From NCBI RefSeq assembly GCF_037975215.1, contig NZ_CP150239.1, positions 906,001 through 970,000 on the forward strand: a stretch of DNA of 64,000 nt, in the 5' to 3' direction. Shown piece by piece: positions 1 through 8,133 of this stretch. This DNA is from Solibacillus sp. FSL R5-0449 (GTDB taxonomy: Bacteria; Bacillota; Bacilli; Bacillales_A; Planococcaceae). Both the position numbers and the translations under genes were made by a program. The notes beneath the pieces were generated by a model, which saw only the letters and a program-made list of their open reading frames with translations, had not been told where the DNA came from and did no database searches. Each line of letters begins with the position of its first letter. Position 1 is the first letter of the stretch.

Positions 1-1
1 T

Positions 2-112
2 CAACCAACTCCTTCTAAAAAACAATCAAATGTGCCGGAGAGAGTAGAAAGCGCAAGTAAAGTAAGTGTGATTGATCGCGCGAAAAACTTATTAAACAAA
101 TTTTTCGATTAA
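2..112 (+). CDS. ftsA: Cell division protein FtsA, C-terminal end only (partial)
   Basis: The reading frame enters from the left edge and ends at TAA 110-112, giving only the last 36 residues. They end in VIDRAKNLLNKFFD, a short amphipathic helix of the kind that anchors FtsA to the membrane. FtsA is the actin-like protein that tethers FtsZ filaments to the membrane. The call rests mainly on position directly upstream of ftsZ (40 bp gap) plus this terminal helix. Too little of the protein is present for independent proof. Confidence 0.8.
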   Translation, partial: QPTPSKKQSNVPERVESASKVSVIDRAKNLLNKFFD

Positions 113-152
113 TACGAAAATGAATGACGTGAACAATTAGGAGGAGAAGAGT

Positions 153-1316
153 ATGTTAGAATTTGAAACGGATGTTGAACAATTAGCCGTTATTAAAGTA
201 ATCGGCGTTGGCGGAGGCGGTAACAATGCCGTAAACCGCATGATTGAACATGGTGTACAAGGTGTAGACTTTATCGCTGTAAATACAGATGCGCAAGCTT
301 TAAATCTGTCAAAAGCTGAATATAAACTACAAATTGGCGGTAAATTAACACGTGGACTTGGAGCAGGGGCAAACCCAGAAGTAGGTAAAAAAGCTGCTGA
401 AGAAAGTCGCGAACAGTTGGAAGAAGTATTACGCGGTGCCGATATGGTATTCGTAACTGCCGGTATGGGCGGTGGTACTGGTACTGGTGCAGCACCAGTA
501 ATCGCATCAATCGCACGTGATTTAGGTGCATTGACAGTAGGTGTTGTAACACGTCCATTTACATTTGAAGGCCGTAAACGCCAAACACAGGCAATCGGCG
601 GTATTACTTCAATGAAGGAAGCAGTTGATACATTAATCGTAATTCCAAACGATAAGCTACTGCAAATTGTTGATAAATCAACACCAATGCTGGAAGCGTT
701 CCGTGAAGCGGACAATGTATTACGTCAAGGTGTACAAGGTATTTCAGACTTGATCGCAACACCTGGTTTAATTAACCTGGACTTTGCCGATGTAAAAACA
801 ATCATGTCCGATAAAGGTTCTGCATTAATGGGTATCGGGATCGCTGCTGGTGAAAACCGTGCAGTAGAAGCCGCTAAAAAAGCAATTTCTTCTCCATTAC
901 TTGAAACATCAATCGATGGAGCAAAAGGTGTTATTATGAATATTACAGGCGGAACGAACTTAAGTTTATTCGAAGTTCAGGAAGCTGCCGATATTGTACA
1001 GCTTGCTTCGGACGAAGAAGTAAATATGATCTTCGGTTCTGTAATTAACGATAACTTAAATGATGAAATTATCGTAACGGTAATTGCAACAGGTTTCTCT
1101 GATGACTTTATTATTCAAAAGCCACAGCCTGTACGTCCATCAATCGGTGCTCGTCAACAAGCTGCAACTAGTACAACTCAGCCGCAACAGCAGCAGCCTG
1201 TACGCCAGCAAGAACAGGTGCAGCAAGAATCGCCGCGTCAAACACAACAAACAAACTATCAGCAGGACGATGCATTGGATATTCCGACATTTTTACGCAA
1301 TCGTCGCAATCGCTAG
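153..1316 (+). CDS. ftsZ: Cell division GTPase FtsZ
   Basis: Bacterial tubulin homologue that polymerises into the cytoplasmic Z-ring and recruits the divisome. The 387-residue protein has the nucleotide-binding glycine loop GGGTGTG at residues 106-112, an N-terminal [15 protein letters not shown] Rossmann start, and the T7-loop region near 210-230. A Gln-rich variable linker covers about 325-370. The conserved C-terminal peptide [12 protein letters not shown] (376-387) binds FtsA and SepF. ATG is preceded by AGGAGGAGAAG. It follows ftsA and is closed by a strong terminator. The sepF gene for a known FtsZ partner lies about 4 kb downstream. Confidence 0.98.
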   Translation: MLEFETDVEQLAVIKVIGVGGGGNNAVNRMIEHGVQGVDFIAVNTDAQALNLSKAEYKLQIGGKLTRGLGAGANPEVGKKAAEESREQLEEVLRGADMVFVTAGMGGGTGTGAAPVIASIARDLGALTVGVVTRPFTFEGRKRQTQAIGGITSMKEAVDTLIVIPNDKLLQIVDKSTPMLEAFREADNVLRQGVQGISDLIATPGLINLDFADVKTIMSDKGSALMGIGIAAGENRAVEAAKKAISSPLLETSIDGAKGVIMNITGGTNLSLFEVQEAADIVQLASDEEVNMIFGSVINDNLNDEIIVTVIATGFSDDFIIQKPQPVRPSIGARQQAATSTTQPQQQQPVRQQEQVQQESPRQTQQTNYQQDDALDIPTFLRNRRNR

Positions 1317-1338
1317 TCTTATAGATTTTCATAATATG

Positions 1339-1384
1339 AAAAACGATTATTTACATGTACATGTGAATAATCGTTTTTTTTTAG
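1339..1384 (+). terminator. Rho-independent terminator after ftsZ
   Basis: A 13-bp stem (1339-1351 paired with 1366-1378) is followed by a run of T. The loop itself contains ACATGTACATGT, a second small palindrome. It closes the ftsA-ftsZ unit. Confidence 0.85.
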
Positions 1385-1516
1385 TTTAAGAGAGGCTGTG
1401 GAAAGTAGCTTGCTATACAATGTGCTCCAAAGAAAAAGTAGAAAAACAGATTCCCCGTTACAAAAAAGGTCCCCCTCTCTACCTATGTTTCTATAACTTT
1501 CCCTCTGCCAACTTTT

Positions 1517-1600
1517 TGTCGATTGAATTTGAATAGCGTAACAATATGTCATACGATTCTTCCAGATTTATGCAACAGTTAGACAAAATACACTGAGGGG
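1517..1600 (+). promoter_or_regulatory. Probable Spo0A-dependent spoIIG promoter region
   Basis: The 316-bp gap between ftsZ and spoIIGA holds TGTCGAT at 1517-1523, one mismatch from the Spo0A box TGTCGAA. A weaker TGTCATA lies at 1547-1553. A -10-like TACACT is at 1589-1594, about 40 bp before the start codon. In B. subtilis this promoter is sigma-A dependent, activated by Spo0A, with two upstream 0A boxes; the spacing here is compatible. No convincing -35 is visible, also a known property of that promoter. The rest of the gap shows nothing I recognise. Confidence 0.4.
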
Positions 1601-1632
1601 GTTTGATAATCTTATTTACAGGAGGACAATAC

Positions 1633-2454
1633 ATGTATGCAGAGTGGATTCTTTTAATGAATTTTTTAATGAATCTCGTACTACTAAAATTTACCGCAAC
1701 CATAACATATACCATCATTCCAATTTGGAGATTACTATTAGGAGCCTTTTGTAGTGCGCTGATCGCTGTGTTATTTATGGGAAACATATTCATGTTGCTT
1801 GTAAGTTTCATCGTACTATTGGGCATAGCCTTTTCATTTAAATGGAAAATATTTTACGAGCAAGGGAAGTGGATTGTTGTCGCTACTTTGCTCGCAGGTG
1901 GATTAATAACAGCATTACAACCATTTTTGCTTGCATCTCCGTTTTTCGTTTATATTTTTTTATGTTTCGGCATAGTATGTATTAGTTTGACAGTGATGAA
2001 ACAAGGCTGGTTTCAAAAACTGCAGAATGTTGCACAAAGTCGGTATGTCACGACAAGCAAAGTGGAACTGTTCGAACAACAAATGGAGCTTGTAACATAT
2101 ATTGATACCGGAAATGAATGCACGGAACCTTTAAGTCAGGCGCCGGTCCATTTTATTTCATTTAAAGCAGTTCAATCGATGTTACCGGATGAATTTAGTG
2201 AATGCCTGCTCAAATGGGATGAACAGGAGCCTTACTCACTGACAATGTTTTCAAAGGAAATACAGAAAAGAATACGTATTGTTCCTATTACAACGGTTCA
2301 AAAAGGCACATTACTCGTACCGGCCTTTCGTGCCACAATTGTCATTCAGAACAAGACGTATCCAAATCACTATGTTGTATTTACGAAAAATGATGCGCGC
2401 TTTCCGCAAAATGCACAAATGATTGCACATGTGTTTGTCCTAACGAATTCATAA
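1633..2454 (+). CDS. spoIIGA: Sporulation sigma-E processing aspartic peptidase SpoIIGA
   Basis: Membrane protease that removes the pro-sequence of sigma-E in the mother cell after signalling from the forespore. The N-terminal half (to about residue 130) is strongly hydrophobic with several membrane segments. The C-terminal half is soluble and carries [13 protein letters not shown], with the catalytic Asp in DTGN near residue 158. ATG 1633 is chosen because AGGAGG lies 7 nt upstream; an in-frame TTG at 1603 abuts its Shine-Dalgarno-like sequence too closely. At 273 residues it is slightly shorter than the B. subtilis protein. It is followed 13 bp later by its substrate gene sigE. Confidence 0.95.
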   Translation: MYAEWILLMNFLMNLVLLKFTATITYTIIPIWRLLLGAFCSALIAVLFMGNIFMLLVSFIVLLGIAFSFKWKIFYEQGKWIVVATLLAGGLITALQPFLLASPFFVYIFLCFGIVCISLTVMKQGWFQKLQNVAQSRYVTTSKVELFEQQMELVTYIDTGNECTEPLSQAPVHFISFKAVQSMLPDEFSECLLKWDEQEPYSLTMFSKEIQKRIRIVPITTVQKGTLLVPAFRATIVIQNKTYPNHYVVFTKNDARFPQNAQMIAHVFVLTNS

Positions 2455-2467
2455 GGGAGGATCGATA

Positions 2468-3178
2468 TTGCTTAAAAAAATTCAATCGATAATTTTAAAC
2501 ATACTAAGCTACTTTAGAAGAAAAAAAGGGACATACTATATAGGGGGACATGATTCATTGCCTATTCCATTAACTAGAGAAGAAGAAGTTGTCGTAGTCG
2601 AAGCATTTATGAATGGTGACTTGCATGCCAGAGATATGTTAATTGAGAGAAATTTACGTTTAGTTGTTTATATTGCAAGACGTTTTGATAATACGAGCAC
2701 GCCGATTGAGGATTTAATCAGCATCGGTTCCATTGGCCTTATTAAAGCGATTGAAACATTTAATTTGGATAAAAATATTAAATTAGCGACGTATGCATCG
2801 CGCTGCATCGAAAATGAAATCTTGATGCATTTACGAAAGACGAGCCGCATGAAGGGCGAAGTATCCTTTGATGAACCGTTAAATGCGGATGCAGACGGAA
2901 ATGAGCTATTGCTTTCAGACATATTAGGGACAGAAGAACATATCATAACACTTGATGTAGAACGTAAAATTGAGCGTCAGCATATGTTTAATGCCATTAA
3001 TCAGCTGACACCTCGTGAAAAATATATTATGGAATGCCGTTTTGGCCTAAACGGAAAAGAAGAAATGACGCAAAAAGAAGTAGCGGATCATTTAGGTATT
3101 TCACAATCTTATATTTCAAGGTTGGAGAAAAAAATTATTATGGATTTACGTGAATTCCTGAACGAACCAATTGCATAA
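2468..3178 (+). CDS. sigE: RNA polymerase sporulation sigma factor, pro-sigma-E
   Basis: Early mother-cell sigma factor, made as an inactive precursor. The 236-residue protein starts with an amphipathic pro-sequence ([16 protein letters not shown]), the part removed by SpoIIGA. YYIGG and region 2 ([14 protein letters not shown], residues about 59-72; [13 protein letters not shown]) follow. Region 4 ends in a helix-turn-helix, [23 protein letters not shown]. The start is TTG at 2468, 7 nt after GGGAGG. It forms the spoIIG operon with spoIIGA. bpr, which lies between ftsZ and spoIIGA in B. subtilis, is absent. Confidence 0.97.
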   Translation: MLKKIQSIILNILSYFRRKKGTYYIGGHDSLPIPLTREEEVVVVEAFMNGDLHARDMLIERNLRLVVYIARRFDNTSTPIEDLISIGSIGLIKAIETFNLDKNIKLATYASRCIENEILMHLRKTSRMKGEVSFDEPLNADADGNELLLSDILGTEEHIITLDVERKIERQHMFNAINQLTPREKYIMECRFGLNGKEEMTQKEVADHLGISQSYISRLEKKIIMDLREFLNEPIA

Positions 3179-3196
3179 GATGGTTAAATTTGGCGC

Positions 3197-3225
3197 GCAT
3201 AGCGACGACCAATTCGGACAAAATG
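3197..3225 (+). promoter_or_regulatory. Possible forespore (sigma-F/sigma-G type) promoter of sigG
   Basis: GCATA at 3197-3201 and GGACAAAATG at 3216-3225 resemble the GYWTA and GGNRANANTW elements of sigma-F/sigma-G promoters. The spacer is 14 bp, one short of the usual 15. In B. subtilis sigG is transcribed by sigma-F and later by itself, so a site is expected in the 90-bp gap. The match is imperfect. Confidence 0.45.
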
Positions 3226-3268
3226 ATTGAAAAGACAAAAGACAATCTAGTTCGGAAGGTGAAGTTGG

Positions 3269-4039
3269 ATGCGTACAAAAGTGGAATTATGTGGTGTGGA
3301 TACATCTACATTACCAGTACTGAAGCCAGATGAAATGAAAGATTTATTTATACGATTACAGCAAGGAGAATGGATTGTTCGTGAGCAGCTAGTTTTCTGT
3401 AATTTACGGTTAGTGCTCAGTATTGTCGGCCGTTATGCCTATCGTGGCGAACAGGCAGATGATTTATTCCAAGTAGGATGTATTGGTTTATTAAAAGCGA
3501 TTGATAATTTTGATTTGAAGCATAATGTTCGATTTTCAACATATGCTGTACCGATGATAATGGGAGAAATCCGCAGACATCTGCGCGATCATCATGCACT
3601 GCGTGTATCTCGTTCATTGCGCGATATTGCATATAAAGCGATGAAAGCAAAAGAACAGTTTATTGCGGAACATTTAACAGAACCCACTATCGAACAGTTG
3701 GCACAGGCAATCGAGATGAAAAAAGAAGATGTTTTATTTGCTCTTGATGCAATTCAAGACCCGATGTCACTGCAGGAACCGATCTATTCCGATGGTGGCG
3801 ATGCAATCTTCATGATTGACCAAATTAAAGATAAAGTTACAGAAGAGCATTGGGTCGGTTCGATTTCATTGCAAGAGAGTATGAAAAAGCTGAATAGCAG
3901 ACAAAAAATGATTATAGAAAAGCGATTTTTCCTAGGAGAAACTCAAACGGAAATCGCACAATCTTTAGGTATTTCACAAGCGCAAATATCGAGATTGGAA
4001 AAGAGTGCGGTAGAATTGATGAAGCGGGATTTCCGTTAA
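3269..4039 (+). CDS. sigG: RNA polymerase sporulation sigma-G factor
   Basis: Late forespore-specific sigma factor. The 256-residue protein opens with the family motif KVELCGVDTSTLPVL (binding region for anti-sigma factors in B. subtilis). Region 2 reads DLFQVGCIGLLKAIDNFDLKHNVRFSTYAVPMIMGEI-like. Region 3 has HALRVSRSLRDIAYKA, and region 4 ends with the helix-turn-helix ETQTEIAQSLGISQAQISRLEK. ATG 3269 follows GGAAGGTGAAG. It is separated from sigE by 90 bp, consistent with its own forespore promoter. Confidence 0.97.
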   Translation: MRTKVELCGVDTSTLPVLKPDEMKDLFIRLQQGEWIVREQLVFCNLRLVLSIVGRYAYRGEQADDLFQVGCIGLLKAIDNFDLKHNVRFSTYAVPMIMGEIRRHLRDHHALRVSRSLRDIAYKAMKAKEQFIAEHLTEPTIEQLAQAIEMKKEDVLFALDAIQDPMSLQEPIYSDGGDAIFMIDQIKDKVTEEHWVGSISLQESMKKLNSRQKMIIEKRFFLGETQTEIAQSLGISQAQISRLEKSAVELMKRDFR

Positions 4040-4055
4040 ATAGATAGAAATTCTG

Positions 4056-4088
4056 AGGGACTGTCCAACACGTAGGGCTGTCCCTTTC
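4056..4088 (+). terminator. Weak terminator-like hairpin after sigG
   Basis: AGGGAC (4056-4061) can pair with GTCCCT (4080-4085), followed by TTTC. The stem is short and the loop long, so this is a tentative call. Confidence 0.3.
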
Positions 4089-4160
4089 ATCATAGTTACA
4101 CAATGTTTGAATACTTATATTGGGGTAAAAATAAATTAATGATACAGAGAGGATGGAGGA

Positions 4161-4400
4161 ATGCGATTTTCATCCGTTCAGGAGAAGGAAATCATTGAGG
4201 CATCCAGCGGGAAATTTATCGGTTATATTGTAGATGCGGAAGTGGACGAAAAAGAAGGCGCCATTATTGCATTTATAATTTCCCCGCCAAAAAAGTTTTA
4301 CCATTTATTTCAAGGGGAAGAGTTAGTTAAGAAAATCCTTTTCAGTAATATACTCACAGTCGGTAAAGATGTCATTTTAGTGAAATCACCGGATGAATAG
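4161..4400 (+). CDS. ylmC: YlmC/YmxH family sporulation protein (PRC-barrel fold)
   Basis: A 79-residue protein of the YlmC/YmxH family, small PRC-barrel-like proteins found in spore formers next to sigG. The sequence shows short beta-rich segments (KFIGYIVDAEVDEKEGAIIAFII) typical of the PRC barrel. Biochemical role is unknown. ATG is preceded by GGATGGAGG. In B. subtilis ylmC lies between sigG and ylmD; here ylmD is missing and ylmE follows. Confidence 0.85.
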   Translation: MRFSSVQEKEIIEASSGKFIGYIVDAEVDEKEGAIIAFIISPPKKFYHLFQGEELVKKILFSNILTVGKDVILVKSPDE

Positions 4401-4413
4401 TTCACGCTATTCA

Positions 4414-4442
4414 TTGAAAATTAAACTATCAATTGATACAAT
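4414..4442 (+). promoter_or_regulatory. Sigma-A promoter for ylmE-sepF-ylmG
   Basis: TTGAAA (4414-4419), a 17-bp spacer and TACAAT (4437-4442), with an extended -10 TG at 4434-4435. It begins 13 bp after ylmC and 34 bp before ylmE, so it likely drives vegetative expression of the division genes independently of sigG. Confidence 0.72.
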
Positions 4443-4475
4443 AAGAGAAACTATTGTTGTAAAGTTGGGAAAAAA

Positions 4476-5144
4476 GTGACGGAAATCATAGAAAACTTAA
4501 AACAGATTGAACATCAAATAGAAATTGCAAAACAACGTGTCAATGCCAAACAGGCAGTCCAGATTATTGCTGTGACGAAAGAAGTAGATGTCAATCGGAC
4601 AGAAGAGGCAATCGAAGCAGGTCTTGTCCATATGGGAGAAAATCGTCCTGAAGGCTTATTAAATAAGCTGGATTCGATTAAATCAGATGTTTCATGGCAT
4701 TATATTGGTTCATTACAGACGAGAAAAGTAAAGCAGGTAATTGATCAAATTGACTATCTACATTCTCTTGATCGATTAAGCCTGGCAGAAGAGATTGAAA
4801 AAAGAGCAACAAAACGAGTGAAATGTTTCTTGCAAGTCAATGTTTCCGGTGAAGAATCGAAACATGGCTTAACGAAAGAACAAGCGCTGGATTTTGTAAA
4901 GCAGCTTGAGCAATTTTCAAAAATTGAAGTAGTAGGTTTAATGACAATGGCTCCTTTTACTGAAGATGAAACGATGATTAGACAAGTGTTTAAACAGTTA
5001 AAACAATTGCAACAAGAAGTGTCACAATTGAACATTCCAAATGTACCTTGTACTGAATTATCGATGGGCATGTCAAATGACTACGAAATTGCAGTTGAAG
5101 AAGGGGCAACATTTGTTAGAATTGGAACAGCTCTTGTTGGCTAA
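4476..5144 (+). CDS. ylmE: YggS/YlmE family pyridoxal-phosphate homeostasis protein
   Basis: PLP-binding protein of the alanine-racemase N-terminal-domain fold (PLPBP/YggS) that buffers pyridoxal phosphate; no enzymatic activity is established for the family. The PLP-binding lysine is K35 in IIAVTKEV. The family signature [27 protein letters not shown]-like stretch closes the protein (residues about 196-222). Start is GTG 4476 with a modest GTTGGGA ribosome site. It lies upstream of sepF, as in most Firmicutes. Confidence 0.95.
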   Translation: MTEIIENLKQIEHQIEIAKQRVNAKQAVQIIAVTKEVDVNRTEEAIEAGLVHMGENRPEGLLNKLDSIKSDVSWHYIGSLQTRKVKQVIDQIDYLHSLDRLSLAEEIEKRATKRVKCFLQVNVSGEESKHGLTKEQALDFVKQLEQFSKIEVVGLMTMAPFTEDETMIRQVFKQLKQLQQEVSQLNIPNVPCTELSMGMSNDYEIAVEEGATFVRIGTALVG

Positions 5145-5155
5145 GGAGGATTAAT

Positions 5156-5692
5156 ATGAGCATTAAAAATATTTTTGACAAGTTCTTTTATTTAGAAGAA
5201 ATAGAAGAAGATTATGCTCCTGCCAAGAATCAAACAGTGCAAAAACAAGCACCAAAAGCAGTTCAAAATGAACCACAGCAATTTTATCAGGATTATGGAC
5301 AAAAGCAGCAACCACAACTCATTCAAAACCGAATGAAGAAGGAGCGTAAAATGCAACAGCAACCACCGCGCAATGAAGTCGTGATGCAAAATCATAACAA
5401 TGTTGTGAGCCTTCAAGCTGCGTCTTCATCGAAGAATTCAAAGTTAGTATTATTAGAACCACGTGTATATGCAGAGGCGCAGGACATAGCGGAACATTTA
5501 AAAAATAAACGTGCTACCGTTGTCAATTTACAGCGCATCGACCGAGATCAAGGGAAGCGAATAATCGATTTTCTTAGTGGAACAGTGTATGCTTTAGGTG
5601 GAGATATTCAACGTATTGGAAATGATATTTTCCTATGTACACCAGAAAATGTTGAAGTAACTGGAGAAATTTCTAATTTAACGTTCGAGTAA
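5156..5692 (+). CDS. sepF: Cell division protein SepF
   Basis: FtsZ-binding protein that forms rings and helps tether FtsZ to the membrane and shape the septum. The 178-residue protein has an N-terminal amphipathic membrane-binding helix ([15 protein letters not shown]), a Gln-rich linker (about 25-75) and a C-terminal SepF core (about 95-172) with [36 protein letters not shown] precedes ATG by 6 nt. It lies 11 bp after ylmE and 22 bp before ylmG. Confidence 0.96.
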   Translation: MSIKNIFDKFFYLEEIEEDYAPAKNQTVQKQAPKAVQNEPQQFYQDYGQKQQPQLIQNRMKKERKMQQQPPRNEVVMQNHNNVVSLQAASSSKNSKLVLLEPRVYAEAQDIAEHLKNKRATVVNLQRIDRDQGKRIIDFLSGTVYALGGDIQRIGNDIFLCTPENVEVTGEISNLTFE

Positions 5693-5714
5693 TTAAATTT
5701 TGTGAGGTAAAAAC

Positions 5715-5975
5715 ATGATCATATTTTCGATTGTATCAACAGCATTTCTTGTTTACCGTTTTATGCTGATTGGATACATATTAATGTCTTGGGTTCCGGC
5801 ACTGCAAGAATCGGCTGTTGGTCGTTTCCTTGAAACAGTATGTGAACCGTATTTAGGATTCTTCCGCAAATTTATTCCACCGATTGGCATGATTGATATT
5901 TCACCAATTGTCGGTTTATTCGCGTTAGTATTTATTGAGCGAGGCGTCTATAGCGTCCTAGCATTTTTCCTATAA
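5715..5975 (+). CDS. ylmG: YggT family membrane protein YlmG
   Basis: An 86-residue integral membrane protein with two hydrophobic segments (about 3-25 and 60-85) around the conserved loop CEPYLGFFRKFIPPIGMIDISPIVG. YggT-family proteins are linked to division and membrane organisation, but the mechanism is not settled. Last gene of the ylmE-sepF-ylmG unit, followed by a terminator. Confidence 0.93.
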   Translation: MIIFSIVSTAFLVYRFMLIGYILMSWVPALQESAVGRFLETVCEPYLGFFRKFIPPIGMIDISPIVGLFALVFIERGVYSVLAFFL

Positions 5976-5983
5976 TCTAATTG

Positions 5984-6012
5984 AACTCCTGCCATTGTAG
6001 GAGTTTTCTTTA
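5984..6012 (+). terminator. Terminator after ylmG
   Basis: AACTCCT (5984-5990) pairs with AGGAGTT (5999-6005) and is followed by TTCTTT. It separates the sepF unit from ylmH. Confidence 0.75.
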
Positions 6013-6027
6013 TTTCCGGCTGTTTTC

Positions 6028-6091
6028 GGTGTTATCGGATTGTAGCTGGCCAGCCTTCAATCGGGAAAGATTCCGGAATGAGCCGAACACC
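6028..6091. other. Self-complementary intergenic stretch upstream of ylmH
   Basis: Nested complementarities: GGTGTT (6028-6033) with AACACC (6086-6091), GATTG (6038-6042) with CAATC (6058-6062), palindrome GCTGGCCAGC (6045-6054) and palindrome ATTCCGGAAT (6070-6079). This could be a structured leader or a decayed repeat. I recognise no family. Confidence 0.3.
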
Positions 6092-6166
6092 TATACATAA
6101 AATAGAAGTTTAATTTAATTGGAAAGTGGAAAAATTAGTAACACAGTTTAAAAGAAAGTAGGAATT

Positions 6167-6958
6167 ATGATGGAGCATTTAATCCAGCATTTTCGTAAAG
6201 ATGAACAACCTTTCATTGAGCAAGTTATTGGATGGCAGCGTGAAGTAGAAGACCGCTATGCTCCAAAATTGACGGATTTTTTAGACCCTAGACAGCGTTT
6301 TATCGTTGAGTCCATTGTTCAGCAATCCGATGATCTCCGTGTTTTCACGGAAGGGGTATTTGAAGAAGCGGAACGGAAACGTATGCTGATCGCTCCTTCC
6401 TATTACGAGCCGGCTGAAACCGATTTTCAGATTGCTGTATACTCACTGAATTACCCGACAAAATTTGTCCAGCTGCGCCATCCTGATGTATTAGGTGCCT
6501 TATTATCGATCGGACTTGACCGCAGTAAGTTTGGCGATATCCGGCTTGCCGATAATACGGTCCAATTTGCTATTGCTTCGGAAATCGCGGATTATGTGCG
6601 TTTGCATTTAACAGGTATCGGCAAGGTGAAAGTAAGCGCTGAGGAAATGGATGCGACAACACCGTATATTCAAAACGAGGAGCAATGGGTCGAAAGCTCG
6701 CACACGGTTTCTTCCATGCGTCTTGATGTGGTTTTGGCGACAATCGTAAATATTTCCCGTCAAAAATCGCAAAGCCTGATCAATGCAGGAAAAGTAAAGG
6801 TTAACTGGACTGTCAGAGAAGCTGTTGCCTTTGAATTGCAGGAAGGGGACATTATTTCTGCACGGGGATATGGACGGTTAAAAGTCATCATGACAGAAGG
6901 ACGGACAAAAAAAGATAAGATTCGATTACAAGTAGGTCGTTTAGAGCAAAAAGTATAA
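6167..6958 (+). CDS. ylmH: YlmH, S4-domain RNA-binding protein
   Basis: A 263-residue protein with an N-terminal YlmH/PCP-type domain and a C-terminal S4 RNA-binding domain (about 180-245: SMRLDVVLATIVNISRQKSQSLINAGKVKVNW). S4 domains bind structured rRNA or tRNA. B. subtilis YlmH has been linked to ribosome-associated quality control together with RqcH, which is also encoded in this window. Two adjacent ATG codons (6167, 6170) follow GTAGG; the second has the more usual spacing. It sits between sepF-ylmG and divIVA, the conserved order. Confidence 0.93.
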   Translation: MMEHLIQHFRKDEQPFIEQVIGWQREVEDRYAPKLTDFLDPRQRFIVESIVQQSDDLRVFTEGVFEEAERKRMLIAPSYYEPAETDFQIAVYSLNYPTKFVQLRHPDVLGALLSIGLDRSKFGDIRLADNTVQFAIASEIADYVRLHLTGIGKVKVSAEEMDATTPYIQNEEQWVESSHTVSSMRLDVVLATIVNISRQKSQSLINAGKVKVNWTVREAVAFELQEGDIISARGYGRLKVIMTEGRTKKDKIRLQVGRLEQKV

Positions 6959-6985
6959 TTTTCAACTGTTTTTTAGGAAAACATG

Positions 6986-7014
6986 ATGTTATTCCGAAAA
7001 GAAACGTTTATAAT
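6986..7014 (+). promoter_or_regulatory. Probable divIVA promoter
   Basis: A perfect -10 TATAAT lies at 7009-7014, 40 bp upstream of the divIVA start. The best -35 at 17 bp spacing (ATGTTA, 6986-6991) matches only half of the consensus. Confidence 0.45.
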
Positions 7015-7053
7015 ACTTGTAAGAATGCACGTAAAAAAGGAGAGTAGAACGAT

Positions 7054-7599
7054 ATGCCATTATCACCTCTTGATATACATAATAAGGAGTTTACACGTGG
7101 TTTCCGTGGTTATGCAGAAGACGAAGTAAATGAATTTTTAGATCAGATTATTAAAGATTATGAGATTGTTTTACGCGAGAAAAAAGAGCTCGAGGAAAAG
7201 ATTAAAATGATGTCGGAACAAATGAATCATTACAATTCATTGGAAGACACATTACAAAAATCAATTGTTGTTGCTCAAGAGGCAGCTGGCGAAGTTCGTC
7301 GCAATTCCGAAAAAGAAGCAAAGCTCATCGTTAAAGAAGCTGAAAAAAATGCGGATCGTATTGTCAATGACGCATTGGCAAAAGCGAGAAAAGTGACGAT
7401 TGAGATTGACGAATTGAAAAAACAGTCGAAAGTATTCCGCAACAGATTCAAAATGTTAGTGGAAGCACAGCTTGATTTACTGAATACAGGCGATTGGGAT
7501 CAATTACTGGAATATGATGTAGATTTAACGGAAATTCAGGAAAACAATCGTAAAGAAATCAAAGAAGAGAACCAAAATGACGAAAATGCCGTGTATTAG
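7054..7599 (+). CDS. divIVA: Cell-division initiation / polar scaffold protein DivIVA
   Basis: Coiled-coil protein that binds negatively curved membrane at septa and poles. It positions Min proteins and, in sporulation, the chromosome origin. The 181-residue sequence has the N-terminal lipid-binding domain MPLSPLDIHNKEFTRGFRGY with the conserved RGFRGY loop. Long heptad coiled coils follow (about 30-155), then an acidic Asn/Glu-rich tail. AAGGAGAG precedes ATG. It lies upstream of ileS as in B. subtilis. Confidence 0.97.
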   Translation: MPLSPLDIHNKEFTRGFRGYAEDEVNEFLDQIIKDYEIVLREKKELEEKIKMMSEQMNHYNSLEDTLQKSIVVAQEAAGEVRRNSEKEAKLIVKEAEKNADRIVNDALAKARKVTIEIDELKKQSKVFRNRFKMLVEAQLDLLNTGDWDQLLEYDVDLTEIQENNRKEIKEENQNDENAVY

Positions 7600-7609
7600 T
7601 CAACGGTAC

Positions 7610-7639
7610 TTGACATTTTATACAGCCTTTTCATATACT
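7610..7639 (+). promoter_or_regulatory. Sigma-A promoter of the ileS T-box transcript
   Basis: TTGACA (7610-7615), an 18-bp spacer and TATACT (7634-7639). It starts 11 bp after divIVA and the predicted RNA start (about 7646) is where the T-box leader begins. Confidence 0.8.
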
Positions 7640-7645
7640 GAAAAA

Positions 7646-7915
7646 TAATGAATAGGATGCATTTGCATCAGGCTTTGACGGAGACAGTAAATTTAACATT
7701 GTGGTTTAGCGATTCGAGGACGGTGAGAGCTCGAACGAAGCAAGTTAAATCGAAAATCACTCCTGAGCTAAATAACTGAAATTCGAGTAAGTTATTTCGT
7801 AGCACACGACGTTACAGTGTCTAATGAGGCTAATTGTATTTAGCGAATTTAGGGTGGTACCACGAGACTAATGCTCCTCGTCCCTTTTTTATAGGGATGG
7901 AGGGGCTTTTTTGTT
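7646..7915 (+). promoter_or_regulatory. T-box riboswitch (isoleucine) controlling ileS
   Basis: Leader RNA that reads the charging state of tRNA-Ile: uncharged tRNA stabilises an antiterminator and allows ileS transcription. The invariant T-box AGGGTGGTACCACG is at 7851-7864. The competing terminator pairs about 7873-7885 with 7894-7907 and ends in a T run. A plausible specifier codon ATC lies at 7756-7758 in GAAAATCACTCC. The identity (Ile) is supported mainly by the downstream gene; the specifier position was placed by eye. Confidence 0.9.
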
Positions 7916-7990
7916 GTTTAAAAAGCTACCAAATCCTTAAGAGCATTAAAAACATGATTATTTTAGAAGCTGCATTATTTGTTGAAGCTG

Positions 7991-8095
7991 TTGATTAGAA
8001 ACGGGGGGATGGAACGAATGCAAAAATCGTCACGTCCTGTGACAATGCATTCGTTACCAACATCGTGTTGGCCCTGCCCCCAGAATGGAAATCAA
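7991..8095. repeat. Palindromic intergenic element, copy 1 (TTGATT...AATCAA)
   Basis: A 105-bp element bounded by TTGATT (7991) and AATCAA (8095), inside the ileS 5' leader between the T-box terminator and the ribosome site. It contains an outer stem GGGGG/CCCCC (8003-8008 with 8077-8081), stem A (8013-8021 with 8047-8055), stem B GTCAC/GTGAC (8029-8033 with 8039-8043, loop GTCCT) and stem C CCAACA/TGTTGG (8057-8062 with 8066-8071). A related copy lies at 53848-54000, where stems A and B show compensatory base changes. The general type resembles dispersed repeats I remember from Bacillaceae intergenic regions; a family name is not known to me. Confidence 0.8.
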
Positions 8096-8133
8096 TAATC
8101 AGCAATCGATAAGAACACTAGGAGGAATTTACA

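Noticed and set aside
137-715. 192-residue minus-strand frame opposite ftsZ
   Set aside because: Antisense shadow of ftsZ with no ribosome site or family resemblance.
1387-1481. Long-range pairing AGAGAGG with CCTCTCT after the ftsZ terminator
   Set aside because: Only 7 bp across about 85 nt of unstructured sequence; likely chance.
7991-8095. Part of the ileS T-box structure
   Set aside because: It lies beyond the T-box terminator, and a related copy occurs at 53.9 kb next to no aminoacyl-tRNA synthetase gene.
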